A DNA stretch of 64,000 nucleotides from Symsagittifera roscoffensis (GCF_963678635.1 NC_087062.1:82296012-82360011), one strand, 5' to 3'; shown: positions 40,742-52,542, counted from the first letter of the stretch. A program made the numbers and translations. The notes: a model not told the origin generated them from the letters alone.

Positions 40742-41690
40742 ATATTAAATTCTGGTTGTTTTGTGCAATTTTTCTAATTTCCAAGGCTCAGATGGAAAAT
40801 ATAGAAAACACCATTGTTTACTGGGGCTATCTAAGCTGCAATCAAAAGATATTAACATCGAAATGTGGGATAAATGAGCGGAGAGCTACCACACTGACTC
40901 ATCTTTTCCTTCTTGCGTTGTTACTAACCCAAAGTGGGGATGTTGAAAAAAACCCTTGTCCTATTGAAACCATTGAAACAGTCTACGGCATCTGCTCAAA
41001 AAATTGTGCAAATCTTAAATTTGTTCATTTGAATTTTCAAAGAACTATTAGAAAACGGATGCAATTGAAATTTTTTTTTGATGATATGGGCGAAAATAAA
41101 AATATAGGAATTTCCGAAACGTGGCTTAAAAAAGCAGATAGTGACAATTTATGGATTCTCCACCCTAGAACGCATGCGATGTTCAGATATGATAGGCAAT
41201 CAGCGGTAAAAAAGAAAGGCGGTGACGTTTTGTTATATATACCAGTCAAATTGGCTCCGAAATTGAGGCCTGATTTAAATTTATTTGATAAAGAAAAATA
41301 TGATTCAGTGTGGGTTGAAAGCAAATCTACATTCAACATTTTCAGTAAAGAAAAAATGTTAGTTAATTTGTATTATAATCCAAGCAGATCAAACTATATT
41401 GACTTTTTGGAACAATTAACGCTTAACATAAATAATGCATTTTCAGTTTCTAATAAAATTACGGTTCTGGGTGATTATAACATAAATTATCTGGATAGCA
41501 AAGAAAAAGAAAATTTAGATTCTATAATTATTCCATATGGATTGAAGGTTTTTTGTCCAAACGATGAGACCAGAATTAGTTCCTCAACTAAAACTCAAAT
41601 CGACTACATTATCAGTGACTATGAAACAAACGGCATTGAATTTTGTTTTGATACATCTTAAACACGACCATTTTGCTTCATTTATTATGA
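40735..41690 (+). pseudogene. ORF2 N-terminus: signal-like segment, 2A-like motif, APE endonuclease
   Basis: ATG 40735. Residues 1-18 are hydrophobic (MLNIKFWLFCAIFLISKA). The 2A-like motif is at residues 61-76. The endonuclease follows: KFVHLNFQRT, ISETWLKKAD (catalytic Glu), VLGDYNINYLD and IDYIISDYE. A frame change near 41655 leads to KHDHFASFIM, the final Asp-His of the fold. The usual element role is nicking of the target DNA. Confidence 0.75.
40915..40962 (+). other. 2A-like peptide motif (variant)
   Basis: ALLLTQSGDVEKNPCP. The canonical end is N-P-G-P; here the Gly position is Cys (TGT). The canonical form makes ribosomes skip one peptide bond. This copy would probably not skip, since Gly is essential in studied 2As. 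Confidence 0.8.
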
Positions 41691-43190
41691 CGGATATAAA
41701 ATGCGGCAAAAGTTTACCGAGGATAATTTCGACTTTCAATAAGAAAAATTATCAGAAAAATGAATTTTGCATTACACTCTCAGCTCTTCCTTCGTATCTT
41801 TTATATCAATGTACAGACGCACAAAACATGTTCTCGACGATGATTTATTTAATTTTTAGTGCTCTTCAGCAACATGCTCCTATCGAAAAAAAAATTGTTC
41901 GTAATTTTAAACCAAAAAATGTGTTGAAAACGGAATGGTTCAATTCAGAATGTCAGCAATTGTTGATTAAGAAACAGAATTCACTCAGATCATATCGCAG
42001 TCAAAGGACAAGCGATAACTGGTCAAAGTACCAGTTTTTACGTAATCAAATGAGCCAATTGATTAGAAAATAACTCGATCATTCAAAAAACTGTTTTTCA
42101 CTTCTCAGCACTATCCAACAAAAATGGAAATATATTAACCAAGTTAGAGGTTCATGTTCTGGCAACAATCGAATTACAGTTCTACGAAATTCCTTCAGTG
42201 AAATGATAACCCAAGACCAAAAAATTGCCAATCATTTAAATTATGTTTTTTTAAACTTAGGCGAATTTTTCGGCGTTAAAAAGCCTTTGAATTACCAGAA
42301 ATCTGCCTCTGAATCTGCGCCTTTCCATTTTCAACACATTACAGTGAAGCAATGTTTTGATATAGTTCGAAAAATCAATGTCAGAAAACCTCTCGGACCT
42401 TGTACCGTACCTGCTTGGGCAATCCTTGACGGTCAATCAGTTATAGTTCCACATTTAACTTTTGTCATAAATAATTGCTTAGATGAGAACATTTTCCCGA
42501 TCGAACTGAAAAAAGCACACGTAACCCCTTTGTTTAAAAAAGATGACCCAATGGATGCAAAAAATTACCGGCCAATATCAATAACTTGTGCTTTTTCTAA
42601 AATTTTTGAAAAAATTTTGCATGCCCAAATTACAGAACATCTTGACAAATTTCAAATAATGACACCATTTCAATTCGGATTTCGCAAAAACAATTCAACA
42701 CAAGATGCTCTTGTTTTTGTGACAGAAAGTGTTCGAAATCAAATAGACTCAAAAAAATTGTACATGCAGCTTTATTAGATCTGTCCAAGGCTTTTGATTC
42801 TATTTCGCATGAAGTTTTAATTGAAAAAATGCTTTCTCTCGGTTTTTCAAATGGAGCAAATGCTTTAATTGCTAGCTTCCTAAACAAACGTATTCAATGA
42901 GTAAACGTCAATGGATTCTTTTCAGACTGGATTGAAATCAAACGAGGTGTTCCACAAGGAACGGTACTTGGTCCGTAGTTGTTCAATTTATATGTTAATG
43001 ACATACAAGAGCGATTATATGAAGGTTGTACTTTAGTTCAATATGCTGACAACTGTATGTTTTTTTCTTCTTCTATAATTTCTGAGGATGCTTTGAATCG
43101 ATTGCAAAAATCGCTCAATGATCAAACGGAGTTTTTTTGCAGAGAACCAATTGAATCTGAATGCATCTAAATCGGAATTTATAACATTTT
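41564..43190 (+). pseudogene. ORF2 linker and reverse transcriptase, broken
   Basis: Linker to 42073, RT from 42203. RT motifs: KKDDPMDAKNYRPISITC, LDLSKAFDSISHEVLIEKM (motif A, after a frame change at about 42776), RGVPQGTVLGP (then TAG) and QYADNCMFF, where the second catalytic Asp of ADD is Asn. The enzyme would be dead. Confidence 0.75.
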
Positions 43191-43864
43191 GTGAAAAAAA
43201 TGATTGCAAATATTTAGGACTTATTCTTGAATAAAGTTTATCTTTTCATGCTCAAATCAAAACAATTCTCCAAAAAATGGTACAAGGAATTAAAACTATA
43301 GATACAATTGGACAACAACTGCCGACATTATCATTAGTTGCCTTGCTTCATTGTCTTGTTTTATCACATTTAGAATATTCAGCATTGTTTTAAATACAAA
43401 TTAATGCTACTTTGATGCTATCTCTAGATAAACAGTTGAACTGGGCGTTAAAAAGAACATATTTCAGATCGAAATTTAAATCGTCTTCCCTTCTTCGCAT
43501 TAGTAAATCGTTAATTGGAATCGAGAAAAGAATTGAGTTAAAGTGAATAACATACTTATACCAATATCTTACAAACAAAAAGAAGGCTTTTCAAAATACA
43601 TTGAGACTACCGACTGCCAATTATAGGCTCAACAAAAGAACGAAACAAATTATTTTTGACAAACATTGTTCAACCGTTTCCCTACAAAAATCATTTTTTC
43701 ATTTGACTTCTAAAAAATGGAACTCACTGCCCATAATTTTGCGCAATTTAGAAAAATCGAGAACAGGATTCAAAAAAAAATTGAAAGAATTTTACGTGAG
43801 TGAATTGAGAAACAATCCAATATGTACAAATACAAATACGTGGCGTGATTTCCGTTTTTGCTAG
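43190..43864 (+). pseudogene. ORF2 C-terminal region
   Basis: CKYLGLIL, LVLSHLEYSALF and, in 43601-43864, SKKWNSLPIILRNLEKSRTG, all typical of the region after RT in CR1/L2 elements. Stops at several places. Confidence 0.65.
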
Positions 43865-45000
43865 TTCTATATGTTTTAATTTAGTTTATTTTTTCACACA
43901 TTGTATTGTTTGAAAGAGAATCTGTATATACTCTGTAGATAAGCTGTATGTTAGGATTATCAGTAAAATTTTTTGTAAAGTTTTAATACCAGCTCGTTCT
44001 TAATTCTTAAAACTGATGTTTTTTTAGTATCCGTAACTTCATATATTTTAATCAACCAATTTCTGAACTGTAACCGAACATGTTTTGTTTTAATTTGTTT
44101 TGTTTATTGCTTGTTTTCTGATGTTGTATTTTTGTTTGATGTAACCAAAGAATATTAACCAACTTTATTATTTACACTTTGCTATACTGATGCCTCGGCT
44201 TTTATTGTATAGTCATTCAGGTGTTCTTTCTTCTTCTTCTTCAAGAGCTTATAGCTTTGCCATTTTCAAGCTACTCGTAATTGCTTCTCCAAAAAAGTTT
44301 TAGAAATAAAATGTCATTTGATAATTGAATTCTGCTTCTTACACCATTGATAACCCACAATTTTTACCTAATTTTTTGTTAGTTTCTAATTTCTGAAAAT
44401 GTTCCTAATTTTTTTACCATTGTATTTTAAAAAAAATTCTTATACGTTTCCTGTGGAGTGACTTGACCATAGAATCTCTACCAGTTTATCGCGGCTAAGA
44501 CTTTTTTGGATTTTTCCTCTGGGTAGTTAGTTTTTGGGGATTACTGTCTTGCGTAGTCTGAGCTCAGAAAAGATTGATGTGAAAAAATGGTCTTTTTTTA
44601 TTTTGTAGTCTTTTTTTACTGATAAAAAGTTAATTAGCCTTTAGCCTAATTGTTGTAATAAACTTATTAAATAGATTTGTTATGTTTGATGTTTGTGCCT
44701 GTATGTGGAGCGCCCTCTGAGGCATTTTAGACACAGGTCTGTAAAGTGGCTTTCTATGGGGAGGTGGGAAACTGGAACTGGCTTGAGGAGTCTGGTGGTG
44801 CACCGCTGGACCTACTGAGCTCGGGTGAGATTGTTCCTTGTTTTTGATTTTTATAATCCGATTTTAAAATTTAAATTAATTTAGTTGTCTTTTTTTTATT
44901 TGCTGATTTGTAAAATTCCCACTAACCGCTTATCATGGGTTAGTTCAGTCCACTAAAGTCCAGTCAAAATCTTTTTTTTTTACCTTTATGCTGCGTCAAG
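43865..45000. other. Intergenic or element UTRs, no gene seen
   Basis: No coding frame. A more GC-rich patch at about 44694-44830 (TGTGGAGCGCCCTCTGAGG) stands out from its AT-rich surroundings and may be the 5' UTR of the following element. Confidence 0.4.
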
Positions 45001-45465
45001 ATGAGGAAAAACAACAAAGAATGTACAAGCAAAGATTGCTTAAAACCTTCAGGACTGATAAATTGAATTAGATGTGATTGTTGTTCTAGTTGGTATCATA
45101 TCAATTGTGTAAATATTTCTCTTAGCGAATCTAAGAAAACCCAATGGTTTCAGTGTCTTTTATGCGTTGATGTAAAATCTGTTAATAAAGCAACAATAGG
45201 TAATGATTTAGTGCTGGACAATTATGTTAATACAGCCATCTCAAACGTCCGAGTACTCAAGAGAGTACCAAAAGACTCGCGTGTTCCCTTGGCGGAAAGT
45301 CTGTCGGACAAAATAAATGACATCGTCTACAATGTAGAAGATGTTACAAAATGGCTAATTTTTTTAACGTCGTTCTTGTTTTTTTTTGAAGCAACCGAAA
45401 AGAAGTGGAGGCAAACAAACCACAAGCTTGAGTTCTTTGATAAAGAAAAAAATTCAAGCAAATGA
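45001..45465 (+). pseudogene. PHD-type zinc finger, one in-frame TGA
   Basis: ATG 45001. CTSKDC, then TGA at 45064-45066, IRCDCCSSWYHINCV and WFQCLLC give a Cys4-His-Cys3 pattern. The stop sits where PHD fingers normally have Trp. A charged tail to 45465 follows. PHD fingers bind histone tails; here it may guide insertion (inference). Confidence 0.6.
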
Positions 45466-45512
45466 CGTGTCACTTCCAAAACCCCATCCCGAAGTTTCAA
45501 GCCCGCCTCTGA

Positions 45513-46800
45513 GTGACCTCGAAGATAATAAAGTTAATAAGTAGTAAGCTCGATGAAGGAAATGTAAGGGGAGGAATAAGGCTTGCTGCTTCGGATGACA
45601 AAATAGCTCCATTTTCAACTGATAACTATCAAAAATTGTTGTCTAAGCACCCGCAGCGAGCCAAATTTGCAGCTCCAAATCCAGAAAAGTTAGATAGTTT
45701 TTTCGTAACCGATTTCGACCTATACAAAGCGATAATGTCCTTTCCAAACGGATCAGCAGCAGTTCCTGATAAAATAGTTCCTCAAATTTTTAAAGATATT
45801 GTTAGTAAGTCGAGTGGCAGTGCAGGACTTAATTTTCTGAAATCGCTTACTAAGCTGATAAACCTCATTGGAGATGGCAAAATACCCGAACCACTCATAA
45901 AGATAGACGGAGGGTTGAGACCGATTGCCATAGGCAACACGCTGAGACGTATCGCGTCTGATTGCGCTGGAAGCAAGGCGCTCTCCGAGCGACAAAATTT
46001 CTTCGGAAACGTACAGTTAGGATGCGGTACCAAACGAGGAGCAGAAATAGCTGCGCACTCGTTTCGAAACCTGATTGAACGCGACGACAATCCAAAATGC
46101 ACTGTTCTTTTAAAGCTAGATTTTAAGAATGCCTTTAACTCTTTAAACAGAGAAACAATGCTGAATCATGTTTATTCAAATCGCCCCCAATTGTATAATT
46201 ACACCCATTGCGCTTATGGTAAACCTAGTTACCTTTTTTAATGAAGATCTGTCATAATGTCAAAAGACGGAACTAAGCAAGGTGATCCTGAAGCCTCACC
46301 CTTTCTTGCGGAAACAATTCATACACTAGTCAAACGGTTGGAGTCGAAAATTAACATCTAGATGGGAATTTAGCCGACGACTATCAGGTAGTACTACGGG
46401 ACCTTAAAAACATTCTGAAATCGGAACAAATTTACAGCCTGAGCTTAAACACTGAGAAGTGTGAACTTTGTTTTTTGGGACCGACTACCAGTACACAGTA
46501 TAATTCAATTTTAACACAATTTCGAAAAATATGCCCCAAAATAAAAATAAAAAAAAAGAAGAACTCCTCCTTTTAGGATCTCCAATCGGCGAACTTTGCC
46601 GAAAAAAATTGCTCGACGAAACAATTAAGGAGCTTGAAAAAATCGCGGATGTCATTGACAAACTAGACGCCCATTATGGTTTTTACCTCCTAAAAAATTG
46701 CTTTAGAATGCCAAAACTCCTATATTTTTGCGTACGAGCCCTTGTTTTTTGCAAAATGGTTTTTTGGAACGCTACGATAAATTACTAAGAGTTCGTTATG
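45513..46800 (+). pseudogene. RLE-class reverse transcriptase, broken
   Basis: LRPIAIGNTLRRIASDCAG, VLLKLDFKNAFNSLNRETML (motif A) and GTKQGDPEASPF (motif B). Where YxDD is expected the frame reads HLDGNLADDYQVV, with one Asp lost. The frame changes at 46241 and near 46370. A Lys run (46540-46560) lies before the region LLLLGSPIGE. Confidence 0.7.
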
Positions 46801-46813
46801 CAAGGTCACTAAC

Positions 46814-47137
46814 GTGAAAATGGATGTTAACCAGTTTTTACAAGCAGTTCTCCCGGCAGCCAAAGGTGGCTTGGGCGTTTCTTCCGCTCGTCTACTCGCT
46901 TTACCCGCTTTCTTAGCCTCGAAAGATGCCTTGAGCAAAATTTTTGGTTTGGAGCGTGTGAAAGGAACCTATGATGATGCGCTTAAACGGTGGTTTGACC
47001 TTGGAAAAATTGAAATGGCTCCGGGAAACGAAATCCAAAAAAATTGGACGGAGCCAATTTTTGACTGCGAAATTGCAAACTTGATTTTACGACTCGAACC
47101 AACGGACGTAAAAAGGTTCAACGCGTTCCAAGATAGA
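46814..47137 (+). pseudogene. Region after RT, cut by a solo LTR
   Basis: Reads VNQFLQAVLPAAKGGLGVSS and DVKRFNAFQDR. The frame continues without shift in the sequence after the solo LTR and one copy of its target duplication. Confidence 0.65.
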
Positions 47138-47521
47138 TGTTATCCATACGGATACAGTACATACCGATATGAACTGTTATCCATTCGGATATACTAGAAC
47201 TATGCTTATCTAAAACATTACATCCATCCCAAGTGCTAACCATATATACTTATGTAACACTATGTAAACTGAACTATATAGAAGTCTGATCTAAATTAAG
47301 TACCTATTAAACCTAACACCATATTCAATAGTTATTTATGAGTCTCTGTCTCTCTCATGATTTCGAGGTCAGATTCGAATCAGACTTAACTTTCTAAACT
47401 GAATTTAAGTTGCTCTCAATCTCTTCGTATTCCAATTCTTAGTTAGCGATTAAGCATAGACTTCGACTATCGAGATTACACAGTATATACCTCACCTAAC
47501 GGCTGAGGGTATAACAATAGA
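47133..47521. mobile_element. Solo LTR with 5-bp target duplication
   Basis: The LTR is 47138-47516 (379 bp), starts TGTTATCC and ends GGGTATAACA, with 6-bp inverted tips TGTTAT/ATAACA. ATAGA flanks it on both sides (47133-47137 and 47517-47521). It interrupts the coding frame of the RLE element. It is the remnant of a different LTR family than the large element, left by LTR-LTR recombination. Confidence 0.85.
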
Positions 47522-48223
47522 TTTGGCTCCCAATGGTTGAACGTCATCCCGTGCAAAAATTTAAGGTTAAAACTGTCGAACCAACAACTCAGAATTGCAA
47601 TAGGACTTCAATTAGGATCAAAAATATGCGAACGGCACAAATGCGTGTGCGGAAAAGACGTTACCGAGGATGGTTGGCATGGTCTTTCTTGCCTCAAAAG
47701 TGCAGAGAGATTCTCTAGGCATTCAAACATGAATGACCTTATAAAGCAGAGTCTATCATCTACTCACATTCCGTCTGTTTTAGAACCACGACACCTCTAC
47801 AGGACCGATCAGAAGCGATCAGACGTTTTGACGCTCGTTCCATGGGCTGATGGTAAGCAGCTCTTGTGGGATGTAACGGTAGTAGACTCCTTAGCTCCTT
47901 ATAGGATTAATGCCGGGTCTGTTTGTAACCCTGGTACGTCTGCCGCTGAAGCGGAAGAGCGAAAAATTGAAAAGTATAAAGATCTTGTAATTGGTGGATA
48001 TCTTTTGCAACCGCTAGCTTTTGAAATTCTGGGCGCGGCCGGCCCCAGCACAGAAGTTTTTTTGAGCAAGCTTTGTAAGAACCTAAGCATATGCACTGAG
48101 GAACCCAGAGCAGGCAGCTTTTTAAAACAGAGAATCTCCCTGGCAATACAGATTGCGAACGCCGCTTGCGTACTCGGAACAATAAATGACAAAATAACTT
48201 TCGACGAAATTTTTTACTTGTAA
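47522..48223 (+). CDS. CCHC knuckle and restriction-like endonuclease
   Basis: About 230 codons without stop. GLQLGSKICERHKCVCG then WHGLSC forms the Cys-Cys-His-Cys knuckle. RSDVLTLVPW followed by LLWDVTVVD fits the PD-(D/E)xK-type nuclease of RLE elements. AACVLGTIND and TAA at 48221-48223 end it. Compared with the rest of the element this part is well kept. Confidence 0.75.
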   Translation, partial: FGSQWLNVIPCKNLRLKLSNQQLRIAIGLQLGSKICERHKCVCGKDVTEDGWHGLSCLKSAERFSRHSNMNDLIKQSLSSTHIPSVLEPRHLYRTDQKRSDVLTLVPWADGKQLLWDVTVVDSLAPYRINAGSVCNPGTSAAEAEERKIEKYKDLVIGGYLLQPLAFEILGAAGPSTEVFLSKLCKNLSICTEEPRAGSFLKQRISLAIQIANAACVLGTINDKITFDEIFYL

Positions 48224-48871
48224 CACTTGTGTATTATATTATCTCGTGTCGAGTTGCGTGTTCTTATTGAAGAAACGTAACCCGTATCGATTTAAATTGA
48301 AAAGGACTTAAACACTTGTCATCTTCTTTTATCATTATCATTTCCATATCTAAAAAATTCCAAGGATTTTGACTGGAATACATGATGAAGGGACTCATGA
48401 CTGTAACCTCGGTTACTATGATACTTTTGACCTTCTGATTACCACATTTTTCATTGATATGAATATTGACTTGAATATAACCGGGAAATCTATTTTTTTG
48501 ATTTATATATATAGTTTTAAGCTCTAGTACGTGCTGTTTATTATAGTATATTCGGGAATGACAAAACTCTCAGAGTTTGACTCATTGCTTTTTTGGTTAC
48601 TGAAATCGACCTGTTTTCTTGTTTTTTTTTGGCAGATGAACTGGTGAATATCTCTATCAGTTTTCTACAACCTTCCTACTGATTTTAAAGTTCGTATGTC
48701 ATATTGTAAGCAATTGATTTGCTATTTTAATTGAACTTTCTGAAACTCTTGTGACCAGTTGACGTTTTGTCTAACATTTATTCTAGATTAGTATTTAAGA
48801 ATCGATTGAAAACACATAAATTAATCAAAGAAAAACTTTTTAAATCAAAGTAGGAACTCTTTTGCCTTTCA

Positions 48872-49220
48872 TTTCAGACAAAAAATTTGTTTTCATTTTT
48901 TTTCGTTATGGTTTATCTTTATTTGATCAGTAGAAATAATCAAGATTAGTAGGATTAATCAAGGACCAGTAAGAACCTGATCAGTTGGAAATAGCCACCA
49001 GTATAGCAAATACAACAGATGCTATTATATTTCTAATTCACTGTCGGTAAATGTGCCACCAAATGAGCAATTCCAATCAAGCCAACTGACCCGTTTTGAG
49101 GATTTAATTTCGGTTCAAAAATTTATTTTGCTTAAAAGGTGTTGGCAAAAAACTCTATAATTTTTATCTCCATTTTTTCGAATTCAACCAAAATTATGTA
49201 AGATGAGCTTGATTAATTTG
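48872..49220 (+). repeat. Dispersed repeat family A, copy 2
   Basis: Second copy of 28779-29110, same orientation. 48224-48871 before it shows no feature. Confidence 0.7.
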
Positions 49221-49343
49221 TGTTGGTTATTTTTATCCGATTCTTTCAAACCAGTACAGAACAAGCTTGTTCAGCACAAAATGCCTTGAAGAACCAATAA
49301 ACTGCCAAAACGCGCGTGAACAAGATACAACTATATCTATCTA

Positions 49344-51062
49344 TCTATACTATATTTAAATGCGAGTGACAGCTATCTCCCATGTTTCAGCATAATAATT
49401 TTGCATGTTTAACGAAAGAGTTTTTTTCATGTTTAAGCTATATCATATATTGCAATGTTTAAGAAAATTTTTCAATTAGTTTTCCGCAAGTTCATTAATT
49501 TTCAGTAATTTTTTGCGAGGTCAAATTAAGTCTGTCTGTCTGTATACCTGCTTTTTAGTTAATTTGATTATGTCTGTCTACCCGTCTCCTAATTTTTTTA
49601 AAAATTTCATCTATGTATCTATTATATATTTAAATGCGGGCTCCACTATCTCACCTTCTTAGGCTTTTTCAACATATGATGTTTAACGAAAGAGTTTTTT
49701 CACGTTTAGGCTATATCGTATATTGCTATGGTTACGGTTTTTTCCGATTTTTCAGTTTAAATTCAGTGTCATATAGCTTTGTAGTCAGGCTGTTGCGTGG
49801 TTGTTTTAATTTAATCTATTATATATTTAAATGCGGGCTTCACTATCTCGCCATGTTTAAGCTTTTTCAACAAAATATTTTCGCATGTTTAACAAAAGAA
49901 TTTTCTCACGTTTAACTTTTATCATATATTGCAATGGTTTTTTTTTCGATTTTCCCGTTTAAATTCAGTGTTTATTGTTTGAAGTTCCAGTTTCATCAAG
50001 TTGGAAATTAGCAACCCAGTAGTAGGATATTGTCGGAGTTTTCCCAGGTTTTGCAATTCTGGTCTCCATATATGAATAACCAAATCCATTTAGTTAACGA
50101 GATAGGCCATTTTCGAAATTTTTCAAAAATTTCTAGAAAATTAAATTTTAAATAGCTTCTCAGTTTTTGAAATTCCCAACCCTGTAGTTGGGTACTCTCA
50201 GAGTACTATCAAGGATTGCGATTCTTACCTCCAAATATGACTGCTCATTTCTTTGTAGTTTTCGAGATGTGATGTTTTTTGTGATATTTTCAATATTTTT
50301 AAGACTTAAATTAATTTTTTTTTCTCAAAATCTGAAATTCCCAGCCTGGTAGTTGGGTACTGTCAGAGTACTATGAAGGATTGCGAATCTTGCCTCCAAA
50401 TATGACTGCTCAAATCCTAATAGTTTTCGAGGTATGATGTTTTTTTTTTTATTTTTTTTTCAAAAGTTTTCAGAAAATTTTAATTAATTTTTCTCAAAAT
50501 TTGAAATTCCCAACCTTGTAGTTGGGTGCTGTCAGGGTACTCTAAAGAGTGGCAAATCTTGTCAAATGCGACTGCTCAAATGCTTTTAGTTTCCGAGATG
50601 TGACGTTTTTTGATTTTTTCAAAATTTTTCAAAGAACTTATCTACAAAGAGTTTCAAACAATTTGATACTACCAACCCGATGAAGATACAACCTTATTGC
50701 CAGCGTACACCCTGGCGCTCTAATCTTGCCTCTTAAAATTAATGCTTAAATTATTTTAGTTTCCGAGATAAGACGTTTTTTTCATTTTTTTGGGGAAACT
50801 TAGGTTTAACAAAATCACAAATTTTTGAATCCGAATCCTATAGTAGGGTGCTCTCAGTGGTTTCAAATCTCCAGAGGCCCATTAAGTTTTCGAGATGACG
50901 ATTTTAAAATGGGAATAAAAAAATTAAAAAGTTAGAAATTACCAACTCTGTAATTGGGTGCAGTCAGAGTACACAAAAATTTGCAGATGTTGTTTCCAAT
51001 ATATGCGGTTTTTCATGAGTTGTCAAAAAATTTCGAAGCACCGGAGGTGCGTTAAACGCTAG
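49344..51062 (+). mobile_element. Helitron-like elements, nested 5' ends and first 3' end
   Basis: Three similar starts, A|TCTAT-TATATTTAAATGCG, lie at 49344, 49618 and 49815. Each is followed by GTTTAACGAAAGA or a variant and by ATCATATATTGCAATG or a variant. The last copy ends at 51062 with the hairpin GCACC-GGA-GGTGC (51038-51050), then GTTAAACG and CTAG before T. TC..hairpin..CTRR between A and T is the Helitron pattern. No Rep/helicase ORF, so non-autonomous. Confidence 0.6.
49990..51037 (+). repeat. Degenerate tandem array 1, about 165-bp unit
   Basis: The phrase GAAATTCCCAACC-TGTAGTTGGGT then GTCAGAGTACT recurs near 50171, 50332, 50501, 50665, 50835 and 50934. The unit also has AATATGACTGCTCAAATC and TTTTCGAGATATGACGTTTT. 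Units differ by 15-30%. Confidence 0.75.
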
Positions 51063-51269
51063 TTTAATATTAATAGCACTCGATTTTTGGGTGGACTCGG
51101 CCGAAGTGGTTTACACCAACGTGAAGTAAATAAATATAATATCAGCAAATATATTACATAACATGACCGTTGGACATAACTAACGAATTATAGAAAGTTC
51201 CATTGAAAGTTGGAGAAAGTTCATACTATTAATGTCAACGACATTACATTCAGTGTTTGTTTCATCAAG
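51063..51269 (+). other. Spacer between the two Helitron-like copies
   Basis: Unique-looking 200 bp with no gene, until CATTCAGTGTTTG near 51249 rejoins the repeat text. Confidence 0.4.
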
Positions 51270-52542
51270 TTTGAAATTAGCTACCTAATAGTGGGATGTT
51301 GTCAGAGTTTTTCCCAGGTACTGCGATTCTGGCCTCCATATATGAATAACCAAATCCTTTTAGTTTACGAAATAGGGAATTTTCGAAATTTTTCAAAAAT
51401 TTCTAGAAAAATAAATTTTAAATAATTTCTCAGTTTTTGAAATTCTTACCCTGTAGTTGGTTGCTGTCAGGGTACTCTCAGGGATTGCGAATCTTGCCTC
51501 CAAATCACTTCTCAAATCCTTGTAGTTTTCGAGATATGACGTTTTTTTATGGTTTTTTCAAAAATTTTTCAAAAACTTAGATTTTGAAAAATTCCAAAAT
51601 GTTGAAAATCTCGTTTCTGTTGTTGGATTTTGTGAGGGTACTCTCAGAATTTGCGAATCTTGCCTTTGATTATGGCTGCTCAAATCGTTGTAGTTTTCGA
51701 GATATGACGTTTTTTAGGGTTTTCTCAAAATTTTTCGGAGAACTTAAATATAAAAATTTTGACAAAACTTGAAATTACCATTTATTTCGTGAGGATCTGG
51801 CTGGGTACTCTCAGAAGTTTCGAATATTGGCTCCAAATGTGATTGCTCAAAACCTTGCAGTTTTCCAGATATGACGTTTTTTTTTTTGTGATTTCAAAAA
51901 ATTTTCATGAAAATTAAGTTAATTTTTTGTCAAAGATTGAAATTCCTAACCTGTAGTTGGGGATCAGTCAGAGTAATCTCAGGGTTTGCAATTTCGGCCT
52001 CCAATTGAGAATGCCCAAAACTTTTTAGGTTGAAGAGATAATACGATTTATTTTGAAATTTTCATAAACTCAAATTACAAAATGATTGACTAAAGTGAAA
52101 TTCCCAACCATGTAGTTGTATGGTGTCCGAGTACTTTCAAAAATTGCCATTTAATAAAACTGCTAAAATCTTGGTAGATTTTGAGATGTGAAATTCGTTC
52201 TGGGTCTCAAAAAATACCTTTTTTTAGAAAACTTAAGGTTAAGTTGTAGTTGGGTGCTATAAGAGTACTCTCAAAGTTTGCAAATCTTGCGTCCAAATGC
52301 GACTGCTCAATTGCTTTTAGTTTCCCAGATGTGACGTTTCTTTGTTCGTTTCAAATTTTCCGAGGAACTTATATAAAACTTCACAAAATTTAATGGTTCT
52401 TCAAAATTTGAATAAAAAACTTTGCAAAATTTGTAATTACGAACCTTTTAATTGGTTTGTGCCAGAGTACACTCAAAGAATGCAGATCTTGTTTTCAATA
52501 TATGCGGTTTATTATGAGTACCGGATAAGCGTTTTACGCTAG
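51270..52542 (+). repeat. Degenerate tandem array 2 and second Helitron-like 3' end
   Basis: The same unit recurs near 51272, 51439, 51604, 51771, 51939, 52098, 52250 and 52435. The array ends with AATATATGCGGTTTATTATGA and ACCGGATAAGCGTTTTACG-CTAG (52542) before T. This matches the first 3' end, though its hairpin is partly lost. Confidence 0.7.

Larger units (their letters stand above)
39600..43880 (+). mobile_element. CR1-like non-LTR retrotransposon with a 2A-like motif
   Basis: ORF1 (39662-40741) has an SGNH-type domain. ORF2 (from 40735) has a signal-like segment, a 2A-like motif, APE endonuclease, RT and the C-terminal part (to 43864). Several stops and frame changes make it inactive. 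The ends are not sharp; no target duplication found. Confidence 0.78.
45001..48223 (+). mobile_element. Non-LTR element with PHD finger, RT, CCHC and RLE nuclease
   Basis: Order: PHD finger (45001-45465), RT (45513-about 46800), thumb region (46814-47137), then, after a solo LTR insertion (47138-47516), a CCHC knuckle and a restriction-like endonuclease (47522-48223). This architecture is of the RLE class (R2-like), not the APE class of the neighbours. Frames are broken at several places. Confidence 0.7.

Noticed and set aside
49990-52542. CRISPR-like array
   Set aside because: Units of 165 bp are adjacent and diverged, with no constant repeat and variable spacer; the genome is eukaryotic.
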